A stretch of 64,000 nucleotides of DNA from Exilispira sp964581895 (GTDB lineage: Bacteria > Spirochaetota > JAAYUW01). The notes under the pieces are model-generated. The model made no database searches and was not told where the DNA came from. It saw nothing but the letters and a program-made list of their open reading frames with translations. This document shows, one piece after another, positions 24,117 to 33,360 of the stretch (within the stretch, counting starts at the first letter, position 1; the number at the start of each line of letters is the position of its first letter). The stretch lies in the NCBI GenBank assembly GCA_964581895.1, contig CAZOPR010000001.1:248001-312000 (forward strand), in the 5' to 3' direction. Position numbers and translations under genes: made by a program.

Positions 24117-26310
24117 TTCTTTGAATTCCTTTTTCTTCTATTTCTAAATTTTTTGTATCTGGTAAAGATTCAAATTTTTCACTTTTTGATAGTTTATTCT
24201 TCTTGTTTTCCGAGGCAAAATCATCTTCCTTAACTGTAAATTTATCTGTTAGCTCAAGTAATGAAGAGACATCAGCTTTTGTCATGTTGGCAAGTTTTGT
24301 AACATTTGATACAGCCTTGTTTATTTCAGATACGGCAGAAAAGATCTCTTCATTTCCATTTTTTACATTGTAGGATATCTGATTTAATTTTTTAATTGCT
24401 GTTAAGATTTCATTGTTTCCGGCTTTCATTTCAGCTGAGCTATTTTTTACAGAGGAGGTGATCTGATTCATCTTTCTTAAAGCTTCGAGAATTTGTTTAC
24501 TACCTTCTTTTTGTTCATTCATTGATAGTTTTATATCTTCTGCCATTTTGTTTACAGAAACGATCTTATCTAAAATAGTGTTAAAAGCTTCCGAAGTTTC
24601 TTTTGAAGTGCTTGCGACTTTGTCAATAGCAGATTTTATTTGATTTAAGTTTTGAGTAATTGTTTTGGATTGAGAAGCTGTTTGTTCTGAAAGTTTTCTT
24701 ATCTCATCCGCAACCACGGCAAAACCTTTTCCAAATTCACCAGCATGGGCAGCTTCAATTGCAGCATTCATCGCAAGTAGATTTGTTTTATCGGCAATGG
24801 ACATTATTAAAGAAGTGGTAGATATAAGATTTTCAGACATTTTGGATATCTCTTTTATTGTTACAAAAACATCATCCAGTCTTTTTTTCCCATCATTAGA
24901 AATCTGTAAAAGTTCTTCTGTGTTTTTACCAGTATTTTCAGCGTTTGATGCCACAGATGCTATGTTTGAAACCATCTCTTCTATAGCAGAAGATGATTCA
25001 TTTATATTTGCTGCCTGGTCTTCTATGACCTGATTCAAACTGTCTATAGATCTTGTAAGCTCTTCTACTGCAGCCGATGTCTGAGTAACTGATGCAACCT
25101 GATCATCTATCTGATGCTTTGAACTTTCAATATTTTTATTGATTTCGTAAATTGCAGCAGCAGTTTCTTCCATATTGCTTGCAAGATTTATACTTATTTC
25201 ATTCAATTCACCAGCCTTAAATTTGACATTTCTTATTATTTGATTAAATGTTTCAATTAAATTATTTAGTTGTTTAGCAATATGTCCGATTTCATCTTTT
25301 GTTTTAACTTTAAAAACGGCTCTTAAATCTCCAGATGTAATTTGTTTAATAGGAGTTAAAAGATTGATTATATGTCTTATTACTGTTACATTGGTAAAAA
25401 TCAAAACTATAATAATAATAATTATCAAAGTTATAGCAAGAAAGATTATAATGGTATTAATATATTTTCTTGAAAGAGTTAATATGGCATTTTTTGAATC
25501 TATTACAGTTGCAGTGATTGGCCAATTGTTGAATCTTTTAAATGCCATAAACTTTTTTTCATTTTTGAAAGTATATTCTATTATACCACTGTTATCTTTA
25601 GAATTAATTAGTTTTTGCATAAAATCATAATTTGCTAAAGAGGTCAATACAAGAGTCCTATCTTTATGAAATAGATTTATACCTTTATCATCATTTAATG
25701 CAATACTTCCATTTACCCCAAAAATTTTAGAACCAACAAGATTTTCACAGATTTTTGTAAGAGAAAGCTCTGAGTAGATATAATAAATCCCATCTTTATC
25801 AATATTTATTTTTATTGTAACAGGAATAACAACAGAATCATTAATAATAGACTTTACAGGGTTTTTCCATATTTTTGATTCGCTTTTATCTTCAATTAAA
25901 TTTGCGAAGATCGGAAGATCCTTTATTTTGACTTTTTTTGAATGATTTGAAGCTATTAATTCAAACATAGGAGAAAAGATTGATATGCTTTCAACATAAG
26001 ATGATTGAAGTGATTTGTTTGTAATAAATCTTGTAAGTTCATAATAATTTTTTGAAGATAACAAAGATGAGATTTTATAATCACTTAAAAGATTTATAAG
26101 ATTTTTTGATTCAATCTCAAAAATTTGTTCTAAAAAATCAGTTATTAATATTACTTCATTTTGTAAGACTCCTACTGATTTTTTAACTTCATTTGAAGAT
26201 ATATAAGAATTTAAAAAAAGTGATATAATAAAGAAAATTAGTATTAAAATAAAAGCAACGCCTAAAGTCATTTTCATGGCTAATGATGAATATTCTTTTT
26301 TTTTAGACAT
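24106..26310 (-). CDS. Methyl-accepting chemotaxis protein with Cache sensor
   Basis: A ~734-residue chemoreceptor. A first span (~12-34) is followed by a ~250-residue extracytoplasmic Cache-type sensor, a second span, a HAMP domain ('PIKQITSGDLRAVFKVKTKD'), and a long helical signalling domain. The signalling tip is 'EFGKGFAVVADEIRKLSEQT', the invariant region that contacts CheA and CheW. No C-terminal NWETF-type pentapeptide is present; the protein ends 'KGIQRIEE'. The ATG at 26310 is chosen because GGAGAAG precedes it; an upstream in-frame TTG at 26322 overlaps that site. No che genes are nearby. Ligand unknown. The peptidase gene overlaps its 3' end by 11 bases. Confidence 0.94.
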   Translation of the reverse strand: MSKKKEYSSLAMKMTLGVAFILILIFFIISLFLNSYISSNEVKKSVGVLQNEVILITDFLEQIFEIESKNLINLLSDYKISSLLSSKNYYELTRFITNKSLQSSYVESISIFSPMFELIASNHSKKVKIKDLPIFANLIEDKSESKIWKNPVKSIINDSVVIPVTIKINIDKDGIYYIYSELSLTKICENLVGSKIFGVNGSIALNDDKGINLFHKDRTLVLTSLANYDFMQKLINSKDNSGIIEYTFKNEKKFMAFKRFNNWPITATVIDSKNAILTLSRKYINTIIIFLAITLIIIIIIVLIFTNVTVIRHIINLLTPIKQITSGDLRAVFKVKTKDEIGHIAKQLNNLIETFNQIIRNVKFKAGELNEISINLASNMEETAAAIYEINKNIESSKHQIDDQVASVTQTSAAVEELTRSIDSLNQVIEDQAANINESSSAIEEMVSNIASVASNAENTGKNTEELLQISNDGKKRLDDVFVTIKEISKMSENLISTTSLIMSIADKTNLLAMNAAIEAAHAGEFGKGFAVVADEIRKLSEQTASQSKTITQNLNQIKSAIDKVASTSKETSEAFNTILDKIVSVNKMAEDIKLSMNEQKEGSKQILEALRKMNQITSSVKNSSAEMKAGNNEILTAIKKLNQISYNVKNGNEEIFSAVSEINKAVSNVTKLANMTKADVSSLLELTDKFTVKEDDFASENKKNKLSKSEKFESLPDTKNLEIEEKGIQRIEE

Positions 26311-26571
26311 TTTCTTCTCCAAAAAATATTTTTTTTAAAACATAAAAATATTGTTTTAATATCCTAGATAATATTATTTAATATTAGAAAACTTTATAAA
26401 TAAATCGTTCCAAAATGAAATTTGGCCTTTTTTACATTATGCTTTTCTTGTTTTATTTATAAAATATATTACATTTTTTTCAATACAATAAGAATATCGA
26501 AATTTGACTTGAAATAATAAAATATTTGCAAAAATGCTTGGTATGTTAACTTTTTTATGGAGGAGTTTTCA

Positions 26572-26895
26572 ATGGATGAAAATTTGATTAAAAAATTATC
26601 TTTTTTAAGTAGAGTAAGTAAAATAGACAAAAATCTTGAAAAAGATTTTGAATTGATACTAAATTTTGTAAATAAAATATCAATGTTTAACGCTTTTTCA
26701 AATGATTTTGAAAAATTCGATGATAAAAAATCTGTTTTATCTCAAAATTTAAGAGAAGATAATATTAAAAATTTTATTGATAATAAAGATATAGTAAAAA
26801 ATTTTTCAAATAAGGAAGACCAGTTTTGCATTGTTCCTATTGTTATAGAAAAAGAAAAATTAAATGAAGAAAATAATAAAGAGGAAGATATATGA
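26572..26895 (+). CDS. gatC: Asp/Glu-tRNA(Asn/Gln) amidotransferase subunit C
   Basis: A ~107-residue protein with the GatC helical start ('LIKKLSFLSRVSKIDKNLEK' followed by 'ILNFVNKI') that wraps around GatA. Its middle is more divergent than usual and the C-terminus is Lys/Glu-rich. Its identity is secured by the ATGA overlap with gatA. The start is the ATG at 26572, 6-7 bases after GGAGGAG; the upstream ATG at 26557 overlaps that site. GatB is not in the window, so it must be encoded elsewhere. Confidence 0.82.
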   Translation: MDENLIKKLSFLSRVSKIDKNLEKDFELILNFVNKISMFNAFSNDFEKFDDKKSVLSQNLREDNIKNFIDNKDIVKNFSNKEDQFCIVPIVIEKEKLNEENNKEEDI

Positions 26896-28400
26896 TAAAT
26901 ATTGAACCATTAAGAAAATCTTACCTTTTAGAAGAGAACTTTGCTAAAATAATAGAAAAATATAATGAAGTAATCAAAAATAATGACAAATATTTTGCTT
27001 ATTTATATGAAAATGAAAAACAGATAAAAGATTTATCAGGTGATGAAGATTTAACAATAAAAGGTTTTTCAAATTTTTTAAAAAGTATCCCTGTTATGAT
27101 AAAGGATAATATCGCAGTCAAAGGATTGAAAAACAGTTGTGCTTCAAAAATCTTGGAAAGTTATATCGCTTCCTATGATGCAGATGTTGTAAAATTCTTA
27201 AAAGAAAAAGGTGCAAAGATTCTTGCAAAAACAAATATGGATGAATTTGCTATGGGTAGCACTACCGAAAATTCTTCTTTTGGTCCTACAAAAAACCCAC
27301 TAAACATAGAATATATACCTGGAGGATCTTCTGGAGGAAGTGCTGCTGCTGTTAGTAGTGGAATGGTCCCAGTTGCTCTTGGTTCAGATACCGGCGGTTC
27401 GGTTCGTCAACCAGCAAGTCTCTGTGGGATCTATGGTTTTAAGCCAACCTGGGGTTCAGTATCAAGATGGGGTCTTGTTGCCTTTGCATCTTCACTTGAT
27501 GTTATAGGAATATTGGCATCCAATTTTTTGGATCTTCTATTTGTTTTTGATATCATCGCACAAAAGTCTTTAAATGATATGACCGGTATCAATATTGAAA
27601 GAACAGATTTTTTTAATAGTCTTAAAGAGATTTTACTTATTGAAACTGAAAATAAAATGAAAAAAGAAAAAATTATAGATAAAATTAAAAATGAGAAATT
27701 TGATAAAAAAAAGATAGGTATAGTTAAAGGTATCGAAAATTTTATTTCCTGTGAGGATACCAAAAGAATTTATTTTGAACAGATAACAAGATTAAGAAAA
27801 GAAGGCAATGAAATTGTCGAGATGGATTTTCCAGTACCAATAGATTTACCACTTTCAACATACTATATAATTGCACCAGCAGAAGCATCATCTAATCTTG
27901 CAAGATACGATGGCATTAGATTTGGTAAAAAACTTGCCAATAAAAATGAACTAAATAAAGCAGATCTATTCTATTCTGTTGCAAATCTTAGATATGAAAA
28001 TTTTGGAAAAGAGGTTTTAAGAAGAATTACAATTGGAAATTTTGTTTTATCTTCTGGTTACCAAGATAAGTACTATGCAAAAGCGCAGAGAATAAGAAAA
28101 TATTTAATCTATAAGTTTAACCAACTTTTTGAAGATATAGATTTACTTTTGACTCCAACTACACCATCTTATTTAAAGAAAATTGGTGAAAAGATACAAC
28201 CTATAGATGAATATAGTGCAGACATATTTACTGTTACTGCCAATATTATTGGTGCACCTGCAATATCTATCCCTTCTGGATATAATAGTAAAAATGGGGT
28301 AGGTATCGGTATGCATTATATGGCAAAACCAGAAAGTGATTTTTCATTGTTAACTTCAATAATTTCCCTTTATAAAGAAGATATTTTAAGTAGTATCTGA
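26892..28400 (+). CDS. gatA: Asp/Glu-tRNA(Asn/Gln) amidotransferase subunit A
   Basis: The glutaminase subunit of GatCAB, which converts Glu-tRNA(Gln) or Asp-tRNA(Asn) to the amide form. The amidase triad is intact: Lys71 ('MIKDNIAV'), cis-Ser146 ('GGSSGGSAA') and Ser170 ('SDTGGSVRQP'), with the spacing seen in characterised GatA proteins. It is 502 residues, near the usual 480-490, with a Lys-rich insertion around 250-275. The C-terminal 'IIGAPAISIPSG' is also conserved. It overlaps gatC by four bases. Presence of GatCA implies indirect glutaminyl- or asparaginyl-tRNA synthesis, common in anaerobes lacking GlnRS. Confidence 0.96.
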   Translation: MINIEPLRKSYLLEENFAKIIEKYNEVIKNNDKYFAYLYENEKQIKDLSGDEDLTIKGFSNFLKSIPVMIKDNIAVKGLKNSCASKILESYIASYDADVVKFLKEKGAKILAKTNMDEFAMGSTTENSSFGPTKNPLNIEYIPGGSSGGSAAAVSSGMVPVALGSDTGGSVRQPASLCGIYGFKPTWGSVSRWGLVAFASSLDVIGILASNFLDLLFVFDIIAQKSLNDMTGINIERTDFFNSLKEILLIETENKMKKEKIIDKIKNEKFDKKKIGIVKGIENFISCEDTKRIYFEQITRLRKEGNEIVEMDFPVPIDLPLSTYYIIAPAEASSNLARYDGIRFGKKLANKNELNKADLFYSVANLRYENFGKEVLRRITIGNFVLSSGYQDKYYAKAQRIRKYLIYKFNQLFEDIDLLLTPTTPSYLKKIGEKIQPIDEYSADIFTVTANIIGAPAISIPSGYNSKNGVGIGMHYMAKPESDFSLLTSIISLYKEDILSSI

Positions 28401-28420
28401 TTATTTCAAGCATTGCTTTA

Positions 28421-28450
28421 TTGACCAGATTAAATTAAAAAGATTAAAAT
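28421..28450 (+). promoter_or_regulatory. Possible promoter upstream of rsmD
   Basis: TTGACC (28421-28426), an 18-base spacer and TAAAAT (28445-28450) lie in the 135-base gap before rsmD. A second -10-like TATAAT occurs at 28467-28472 without a matching -35. Weak support in such AT-rich DNA. Confidence 0.35.
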
Positions 28451-28535
28451 AAATAGAAAATATTTATATAATAAGGTGCAAAAAGGAAAAATATAAATAA
28501 TTTTATGAAAAAATTTAATAAAGAAGAGATATTGA

Positions 28536-29108
28536 ATGAAAGATGGTATTAGAATAATTGGAGGAAATTTTAAAGGAAGAAAAATATTGGTACCACCAAC
28601 TGATCTAAGGCCGACAATCAGTATGGTTAAAGAGGCTGTTTTTGATATAATTGATGATAAAATAGTTAATTCAGTTGTTTTAGACCTTTTTGCAGGAAGT
28701 GGAAATTATGGGATTGAGGCATTTTCAAGAGGTGCAAGGCAGGTAGATTTTGTAGATAAGGATAATAAATCCTGCAAAACTATCAAAGAAAACCTAAAAG
28801 AGCTTGGTTTAAAGGCAAATGTTTTTTCTCTTGATTTTAGAAGGTTTTTAAGATCCTGGAATTGTAGCTATGATTTTATTTTTGCTTCTCCACCCTATTT
28901 TTTAGGTTTTGAAAATGATATATTAAGTCATATATATAAATACCATAGATTAAAAGATGAAGGGGTATTATTTCTTCAAATATTTAAAAAAATTGATCCA
29001 GATCTATCTAATTTTTTAGTTTTAGATGAAAGAAGATATGGAATAACAAAACTATTTATTCTTAAAAATAAAGTTGATGAAAATTCGAAAAAAATGAATA
29101 ATTGCTGA
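28536..29108 (+). CDS. rsmD: 16S rRNA (guanine966-N2)-methyltransferase RsmD
   Basis: A 190-residue SAM-dependent methyltransferase. The RsmD start 'IRIIGGNFKGRKILVPP' and 'LRPTISMVKEAVFDII' are diagnostic. SAM-binding motif 'LDLFAGSGNYGIEAFSRGA' is at ~48-66, and the catalytic tetrapeptide is SPPY ('FASPPY') instead of the usual DPPY/NPPY. Ser is an allowed variant of this motif in N-methyltransferases, so activity is likely kept. It methylates G966 of 16S rRNA during 30S assembly. It is the first gene after a gap, followed by a 103-base AT-rich repeat-like gap. Confidence 0.92.
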   Translation: MKDGIRIIGGNFKGRKILVPPTDLRPTISMVKEAVFDIIDDKIVNSVVLDLFAGSGNYGIEAFSRGARQVDFVDKDNKSCKTIKENLKELGLKANVFSLDFRRFLRSWNCSYDFIFASPPYFLGFENDILSHIYKYHRLKDEGVLFLQIFKKIDPDLSNFLVLDERRYGITKLFILKNKVDENSKKMNNC

Positions 29109-29211
29109 AAGTAAAATAAAGAATTTTAAAAATTAATAAAAAATAAAGAATAAATAATTTTTATAAGAAATAAAAAATTAGAAAAGCAAAAAATTAAAAA
29201 AAGGAAGATTT
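29109..29211. repeat. AT-rich imperfect repeat stretch
   Basis: Almost only A and T, with variants of AATTAAAAAATAAAGAATAA repeated loosely. No hairpin with a GC stem is present. The RBS AAGGAAG of the following gene sits at its right end (29201-29207). Confidence 0.45.
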
Positions 29212-30240
29212 TTGAGAAAAGTAAAACTTGCAAAATTATCTTCAAATGAGGATTTAGTTGAGACAATCCATTCTTTTATAGATGCACTTTATCTTGAGTT
29301 ATCATTAGATCCAAAACCTGGTCTTATTACACCAATTAGCCAGAATAGACATAAAGATATGGATTACTTTATTATGTTTGAAACTATCCCTTTGATAAGA
29401 AAATACCTTTATGGACTTTTGAATTTATGCGATGAAGTGTTTTATTATCAAAGTGAAGAGACATTTGAACTTTCAGATAAAAAAATCACTTCTGAATATC
29501 TATTAAAATATTTTTTTTCTAACTTAAAAGAGGGGATAGATAGATTTTTGCATTTTGGTCTTATAATTGAAAAACAGATGTTTTCAAAAACAAAAGGAAT
29601 AAATACTTATAAAGGTATTATCTTTACTTATTCAATACTTTTTATATCAATGTATATATTTTTAGAGATTTATGAATACAAGATTCTTGAAGATAATGAA
29701 AATGGATATAATCTCAGAAGATACTCATTTATAAAAATTTATTCATATCTAGTTCAAAAGGTTGGAGAAATTTTTGCTGAATATAAAATAAAGACAAATA
29801 ATCTTCCGAAGTCTACATATGGAGCTAGAACTTATGAAAAATATAAATATAGAGGTGTTATCGATGAGGCAAAAAAAGGTTATCCTATTATATTTAAGTC
29901 AATAAATTATTTTTTGAACCTCAAAAGTAAATTGAATATTGAATCTTTTGTTCATGATCCACAATTTTTTATAGAGAAAAAGATAGTTTTACTTAAAGTA
30001 TTTTTATTTATCTGCTCAAATTTAAAAGATACAAATATATTAGGTAAATTAGGTGAGGAGATTTTGATTGAATATCAAAGACTTTGCTCTAATGTTATGA
30101 AAAGAAAAAATCAAAAAAACTTTTTTAATGGTATTGATAGCTTAAATGAATTTTGCCTTAAAAATGATATATCTTCAGGTGGAAGTGCCGATCTATTTAG
30201 CAGTGTGATTGCATTATTAAAGATTTTTAATCTATTTTAA
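29212..30240 (+). CDS. Triphosphoribosyl-dephospho-CoA synthase family protein (CitG/MdcB-like)
   Basis: A 342-residue protein with the CitG signature set: 'LELSLDPKPGLITP', 'RHKDMDYFIMF', 'GINTYKGIIF', 'GARTYEKYKYRGV' and a C-terminal 'SSGGSADLFSSV'. CitG makes the prosthetic-group precursor of the acyl carrier protein of citrate lyase or malonate decarboxylase from dephospho-CoA and ATP. The usual 'NTHKG' is 'NTYKG' here. No lyase, decarboxylase or CitX gene is in the window, so the acceptor is unknown. The start is a TTG with AAGGAAG five bases upstream; no in-frame ATG precedes the conserved region at a suitable distance. Confidence 0.8.
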   Translation: MRKVKLAKLSSNEDLVETIHSFIDALYLELSLDPKPGLITPISQNRHKDMDYFIMFETIPLIRKYLYGLLNLCDEVFYYQSEETFELSDKKITSEYLLKYFFSNLKEGIDRFLHFGLIIEKQMFSKTKGINTYKGIIFTYSILFISMYIFLEIYEYKILEDNENGYNLRRYSFIKIYSYLVQKVGEIFAEYKIKTNNLPKSTYGARTYEKYKYRGVIDEAKKGYPIIFKSINYFLNLKSKLNIESFVHDPQFFIEKKIVLLKVFLFICSNLKDTNILGKLGEEILIEYQRLCSNVMKRKNQKNFFNGIDSLNEFCLKNDISSGGSADLFSSVIALLKIFNLF

Positions 30241-30279
30241 AAATTTAAAAGCAAAGATCAATTTCCCTAGGAATTTTTT

Positions 30280-30966
30280 ATGAAAAAATATCCATTTATA
30301 TTTCAAAGACTATTTCCAAAAAATACTCCTTTGAATCTTATTTTACAGCATGTCGATTGTATTTATCAATCATCATTAGTTTTAAATGAACTTTTAATAA
30401 ACTATTTCAATAATGGAGAAATCTCAAGATTTATAGAGCAGATATCATTTTTTGAAAGAAAAGCAGATACAATTAAAAATGAGCTTCGCCAATTGATTAG
30501 AAATTCTTTAAAGATATCATTTACCAGAGAAGATATACTTCAATTCATTCATATTCAGGATAATATAATGGATAGTATTGAAGATTTTGCAAAACTTCTC
30601 TTTTTAAATAGGATTTCATTTAAAATCGACGAGCAAGTTGAGAAGTTATTAAATAGTTTATGCGATGAAGTTGTAAATTCTATTAAAAATTATAAGGAGA
30701 TGGTAGATACATTTATTACAGGTTACAATTTTGGATTTGCAAAACCTATCTTTGATTTACAGAAAAAAAATATTGAAATGCTTGATGATCTTGAGCATAA
30801 GATAGATACTTTATCTTTGGACCTTGGCAAAATCGCATTTTCTTTTAAGGATAAATACAACCCTTTAGATATAATTCATTTTAATAATCTTGTGATTCTT
30901 TTATCAAAGATACCTAATTCTATTTCAAGGTTGACAGATAAAATTTTAGATTTCATGAATTACTAA
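30280..30966 (+). CDS. DUF47 (PhoU-like) phosphate transport accessory protein
   Basis: A 228-residue all-helical protein of the DUF47/PhoU-like group. It shows 'ISRFIEQISFFERKADTIKN', 'FTREDILQFIHIQDNIMD' and 'LDLGKIAFSFKDKYNPLDII'. Such proteins are usually encoded next to PiT phosphate transporters, as here (gap of 74 bases), and are thought to control them. There is no signal or membrane span. RBS 'AGGAA' precedes the ATG. Confidence 0.88.
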   Translation: MKKYPFIFQRLFPKNTPLNLILQHVDCIYQSSLVLNELLINYFNNGEISRFIEQISFFERKADTIKNELRQLIRNSLKISFTREDILQFIHIQDNIMDSIEDFAKLLFLNRISFKIDEQVEKLLNSLCDEVVNSIKNYKEMVDTFITGYNFGFAKPIFDLQKKNIEMLDDLEHKIDTLSLDLGKIAFSFKDKYNPLDIIHFNNLVILLSKIPNSISRLTDKILDFMNY

Positions 30967-31040
30967 TTTTATTTATTTTTTATTGATGATATTTTGTTTT
31001 TAATAAGTTTTTTATAATAATTTGTTTTTAAAATTTATTG

Positions 31041-32282
31041 ATGATGATTTATTTGATTATACTCCCTTTTATTTTAACTTTTTTTGTATGTGTATTAAAT
31101 GGTGTGAAAGATGGAACTTATCTATTTCTTCCAATTTTTAGTAATGAATCTGCATTTATTAAATATAAGAAAAACAAGTTTCTTCTTCTTCTTCCTTTTT
31201 TTGGAGAAGTTTTAGGTGCCACTTTTTTAGGTGAAATTGTATTAAAAAAAGTTCAATACGGATTTATAAACCCTTCTAATTTAAGCTTCAACCAGCTTTA
31301 TATTTGTGTTATTGTTATATTAATGGTAACTTTAATAATTTATTTTATCTCTTCATTTTTAGCATTCCCCATCTCTTTAAGTCATACAATCATTGGAGGT
31401 TTAATTGGTGCTGGTTTGTTTTTCAAATTAGATATTAATTTTAAGAATTTAATATCGACATCAATTATCTGGACAATAACTCCAATTCTAAGCTTGATTG
31501 CCGGTTTAATCATCTATAAAATAATCTTATATTTTTCATTAAAAAGTAAAAAAGTATTAAAAAGAATAAAGATTACTGGTTTTATCTATATCCTCTTTAT
31601 CTATATATTTTTTTTAATAATCTTTTTAAGTAAATCAAAATTAGCTTTTTATATACTTTTTCCCTTTTTTTCTTTATTGATTTTAATTTTTTCAAGTAGG
31701 ATTTTATCAAAAAAAAGTTATAAAATAAAATATTCTTCAAATGATAATGATAACTTAAAAATTGAGTTTCAAAAAACCGAACAACTATTTTCTGATCTTA
31801 GTTTTTTAATCTTACCAAATGTTTTTATTTCTCATGGAGCAAATGATGTGGCAAATTCAATAAGTCTTTTTTCATTGTTAGTTTTGTCTTTTTTTAAAAA
31901 TAAAAATTTTGCAAATTTGAACTTTTATCTTCTATTAATTTTTAGTGTCATATTGTCTTTTTCAATTATAATATTTGGAAGTAAAAAAGCTGAAAAGCTT
32001 TCTATTAATATTTGTAAAATAGAATCTTCAAAGATTTTTACATCATATTTTTCTCTTGCAATTTCTACTATATTATTTTCTTTCCTTGGATATAGAGTAT
32101 CATCTATTTATACTTTAACAGGCTCTTATATTGGAATAGGTTATGCAAAAGGATTTTCTATTTTTAATTCGAAGCTTCTTTTTACACTTTTAATATCCTG
32201 GTTTATCACTTTTGCTCTATCTATTTTACTATCATATTTTTTGTTTTATATTATTAAATATTCAGGTGTTTTTTTATGGTAA
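31041..32282 (+). CDS. PiT-family inorganic phosphate transporter
   Basis: An integral membrane protein of ~413 residues with about ten spans and the inverted-repeat layout of the PiT family. The second signature is intact ('ISHGANDVANSISLF', ~ residue 270). The first is altered: 'LNGVKDGTYLF' where the family normally has N-G-x-x-D-x-AN. 'SLSHTIIGGLIGAGLFFK' after it is typical. It imports phosphate with H+ or Na+. The listed start is ATG at 31041; TTG at 31038 and ATG at 31044 are alternatives and there is no clear RBS. The gene overlaps the methyltransferase gene by 7 bases. Confidence 0.87.
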   Translation: MMIYLIILPFILTFFVCVLNGVKDGTYLFLPIFSNESAFIKYKKNKFLLLLPFFGEVLGATFLGEIVLKKVQYGFINPSNLSFNQLYICVIVILMVTLIIYFISSFLAFPISLSHTIIGGLIGAGLFFKLDINFKNLISTSIIWTITPILSLIAGLIIYKIILYFSLKSKKVLKRIKITGFIYILFIYIFFLIIFLSKSKLAFYILFPFFSLLILIFSSRILSKKSYKIKYSSNDNDNLKIEFQKTEQLFSDLSFLILPNVFISHGANDVANSISLFSLLVLSFFKNKNFANLNFYLLLIFSVILSFSIIIFGSKKAEKLSINICKIESSKIFTSYFSLAISTILFSFLGYRVSSIYTLTGSYIGIGYAKGFSIFNSKLLFTLLISWFITFALSILLSYFLFYIIKYSGVFLW

Positions 32283-33187
32283 TGCAAAATTTAACTAAAA
32301 ATATATCAAACTTTATTATCGAGTTAAAGAAAAAGGAAAAACAAGAAGAATCAGGTTTCTCATTTGCGGAAGGGAAAAATATTTTAGTTTCCTGTTTGCA
32401 AAAAAATATTCCTATAAAATATATTATACTTGATAAAGCCAAAAAAGAATTTTTTAAAGATATCTTAAAAAAAGTGGATAACTCAGTAATATTTTGGACA
32501 GATGAACAAAATCTTTTAAGAATCTCCTCAACAAAAACCCCGTATTTTTGTATTACAGTATTTATGATTCCTGAAATAATTGATACTATTGATGAAAAAA
32601 CTATAGATAGCAAAAACTTCAGTTCCTTATTAAATGAAATAGAAAGCTACTTAAATAATGAAAAATTTATTTCTGGTTTTTTTCAAATATCTGATCCTGG
32701 AAATCTCGGAACTATTATTAGAACTTCTGTTGGATTTAATCAAACTAATATAATCTTGTTTGAACCTCATTGCGATCTATTTTCCCCAAAGGTTGTTAGA
32801 AGTACAAGCGGTGCGATTTTTAGCTTAAAAAAGGTAATAAATGTCTCTGAAAATTTGGAAGAAAAATTTTTAGCTAAAATTAAAAAACTTGACTTAAAAA
32901 TCGCATTTGCTGAAAGTTCATTTAAGGGAAGCGACTCAAAAGGAAATATAGATATACAAAAAGGAAATATCAATATAAAAGAAAATATTATTAAACCTTT
33001 GCCAGTTTTAGTTTTATATGGAAATGAAGGGAAGGGAATTCCAGAAAAATTGCAAAATGTTAAAGATTATTCAATATCAATACCTCAATCTAATGATATT
33101 GAAAGTTATAATCTATCTATTTCACACGCTATAATAACATATTCTTTATATCAGCAAACAATCAATAATACATTTACCAAATATTAA
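32276..33187 (+). CDS. SpoU/TrmH-family RNA 2'-O-methyltransferase
   Basis: A ~303-residue protein with an N-terminal L30e-like substrate-binding part (~10-130) and a C-terminal knotted SPOUT domain. The three SpoU motifs are present: 'ISDPGNLGTIIRTSVGF', 'VLYGNEGKGIP', and 'ISIPQSNDIESYNLSISHAI'. It probably methylates a ribose in 23S rRNA or tRNA; the target cannot be told. There is an insertion of ~30 residues rich in Asn, Ile and Lys ('GNIDIQKGNINIKEN') before the second motif, an internal approximate repeat. The start overlaps the phosphate transporter gene. Confidence 0.9.
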   Translation: MVMQNLTKNISNFIIELKKKEKQEESGFSFAEGKNILVSCLQKNIPIKYIILDKAKKEFFKDILKKVDNSVIFWTDEQNLLRISSTKTPYFCITVFMIPEIIDTIDEKTIDSKNFSSLLNEIESYLNNEKFISGFFQISDPGNLGTIIRTSVGFNQTNIILFEPHCDLFSPKVVRSTSGAIFSLKKVINVSENLEEKFLAKIKKLDLKIAFAESSFKGSDSKGNIDIQKGNINIKENIIKPLPVLVLYGNEGKGIPEKLQNVKDYSISIPQSNDIESYNLSISHAIITYSLYQQTINNTFTKY

Positions 33188-33360
33188 AAAAAAAAATAAA
33201 AAGTTAAAAAAAAATATAATATTTGAGATTTGAAATTTACAAAATTTCTTTTTTCAGTAGTCCCATTAATTAAATAATCATAAGTAAAATCTTAAAAAAG
33301 GTTAATTAAAATCTTTTTGATAAGATAAATTTTAAGGTTTGACTTTCCGATATAAAAAAT

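Noticed and set aside
24797..25630. Plus-strand open frames opposite the chemoreceptor gene
   Set aside because: They mirror the strongly conserved chemoreceptor domain in another frame, have low-complexity translations and no ribosome binding site.
26504..26547. TTGACT as -35 box for gatC
   Set aside because: The nearest -10-like TATGTT lies 32 bases away, too far for a promoter; only an extended -10 would be possible.
26323..26571. Sigma-28-type promoter for the chemoreceptor gene
   Set aside because: TAAAGTTT occurs, but no GCCGATAA-like element follows at the required spacing.
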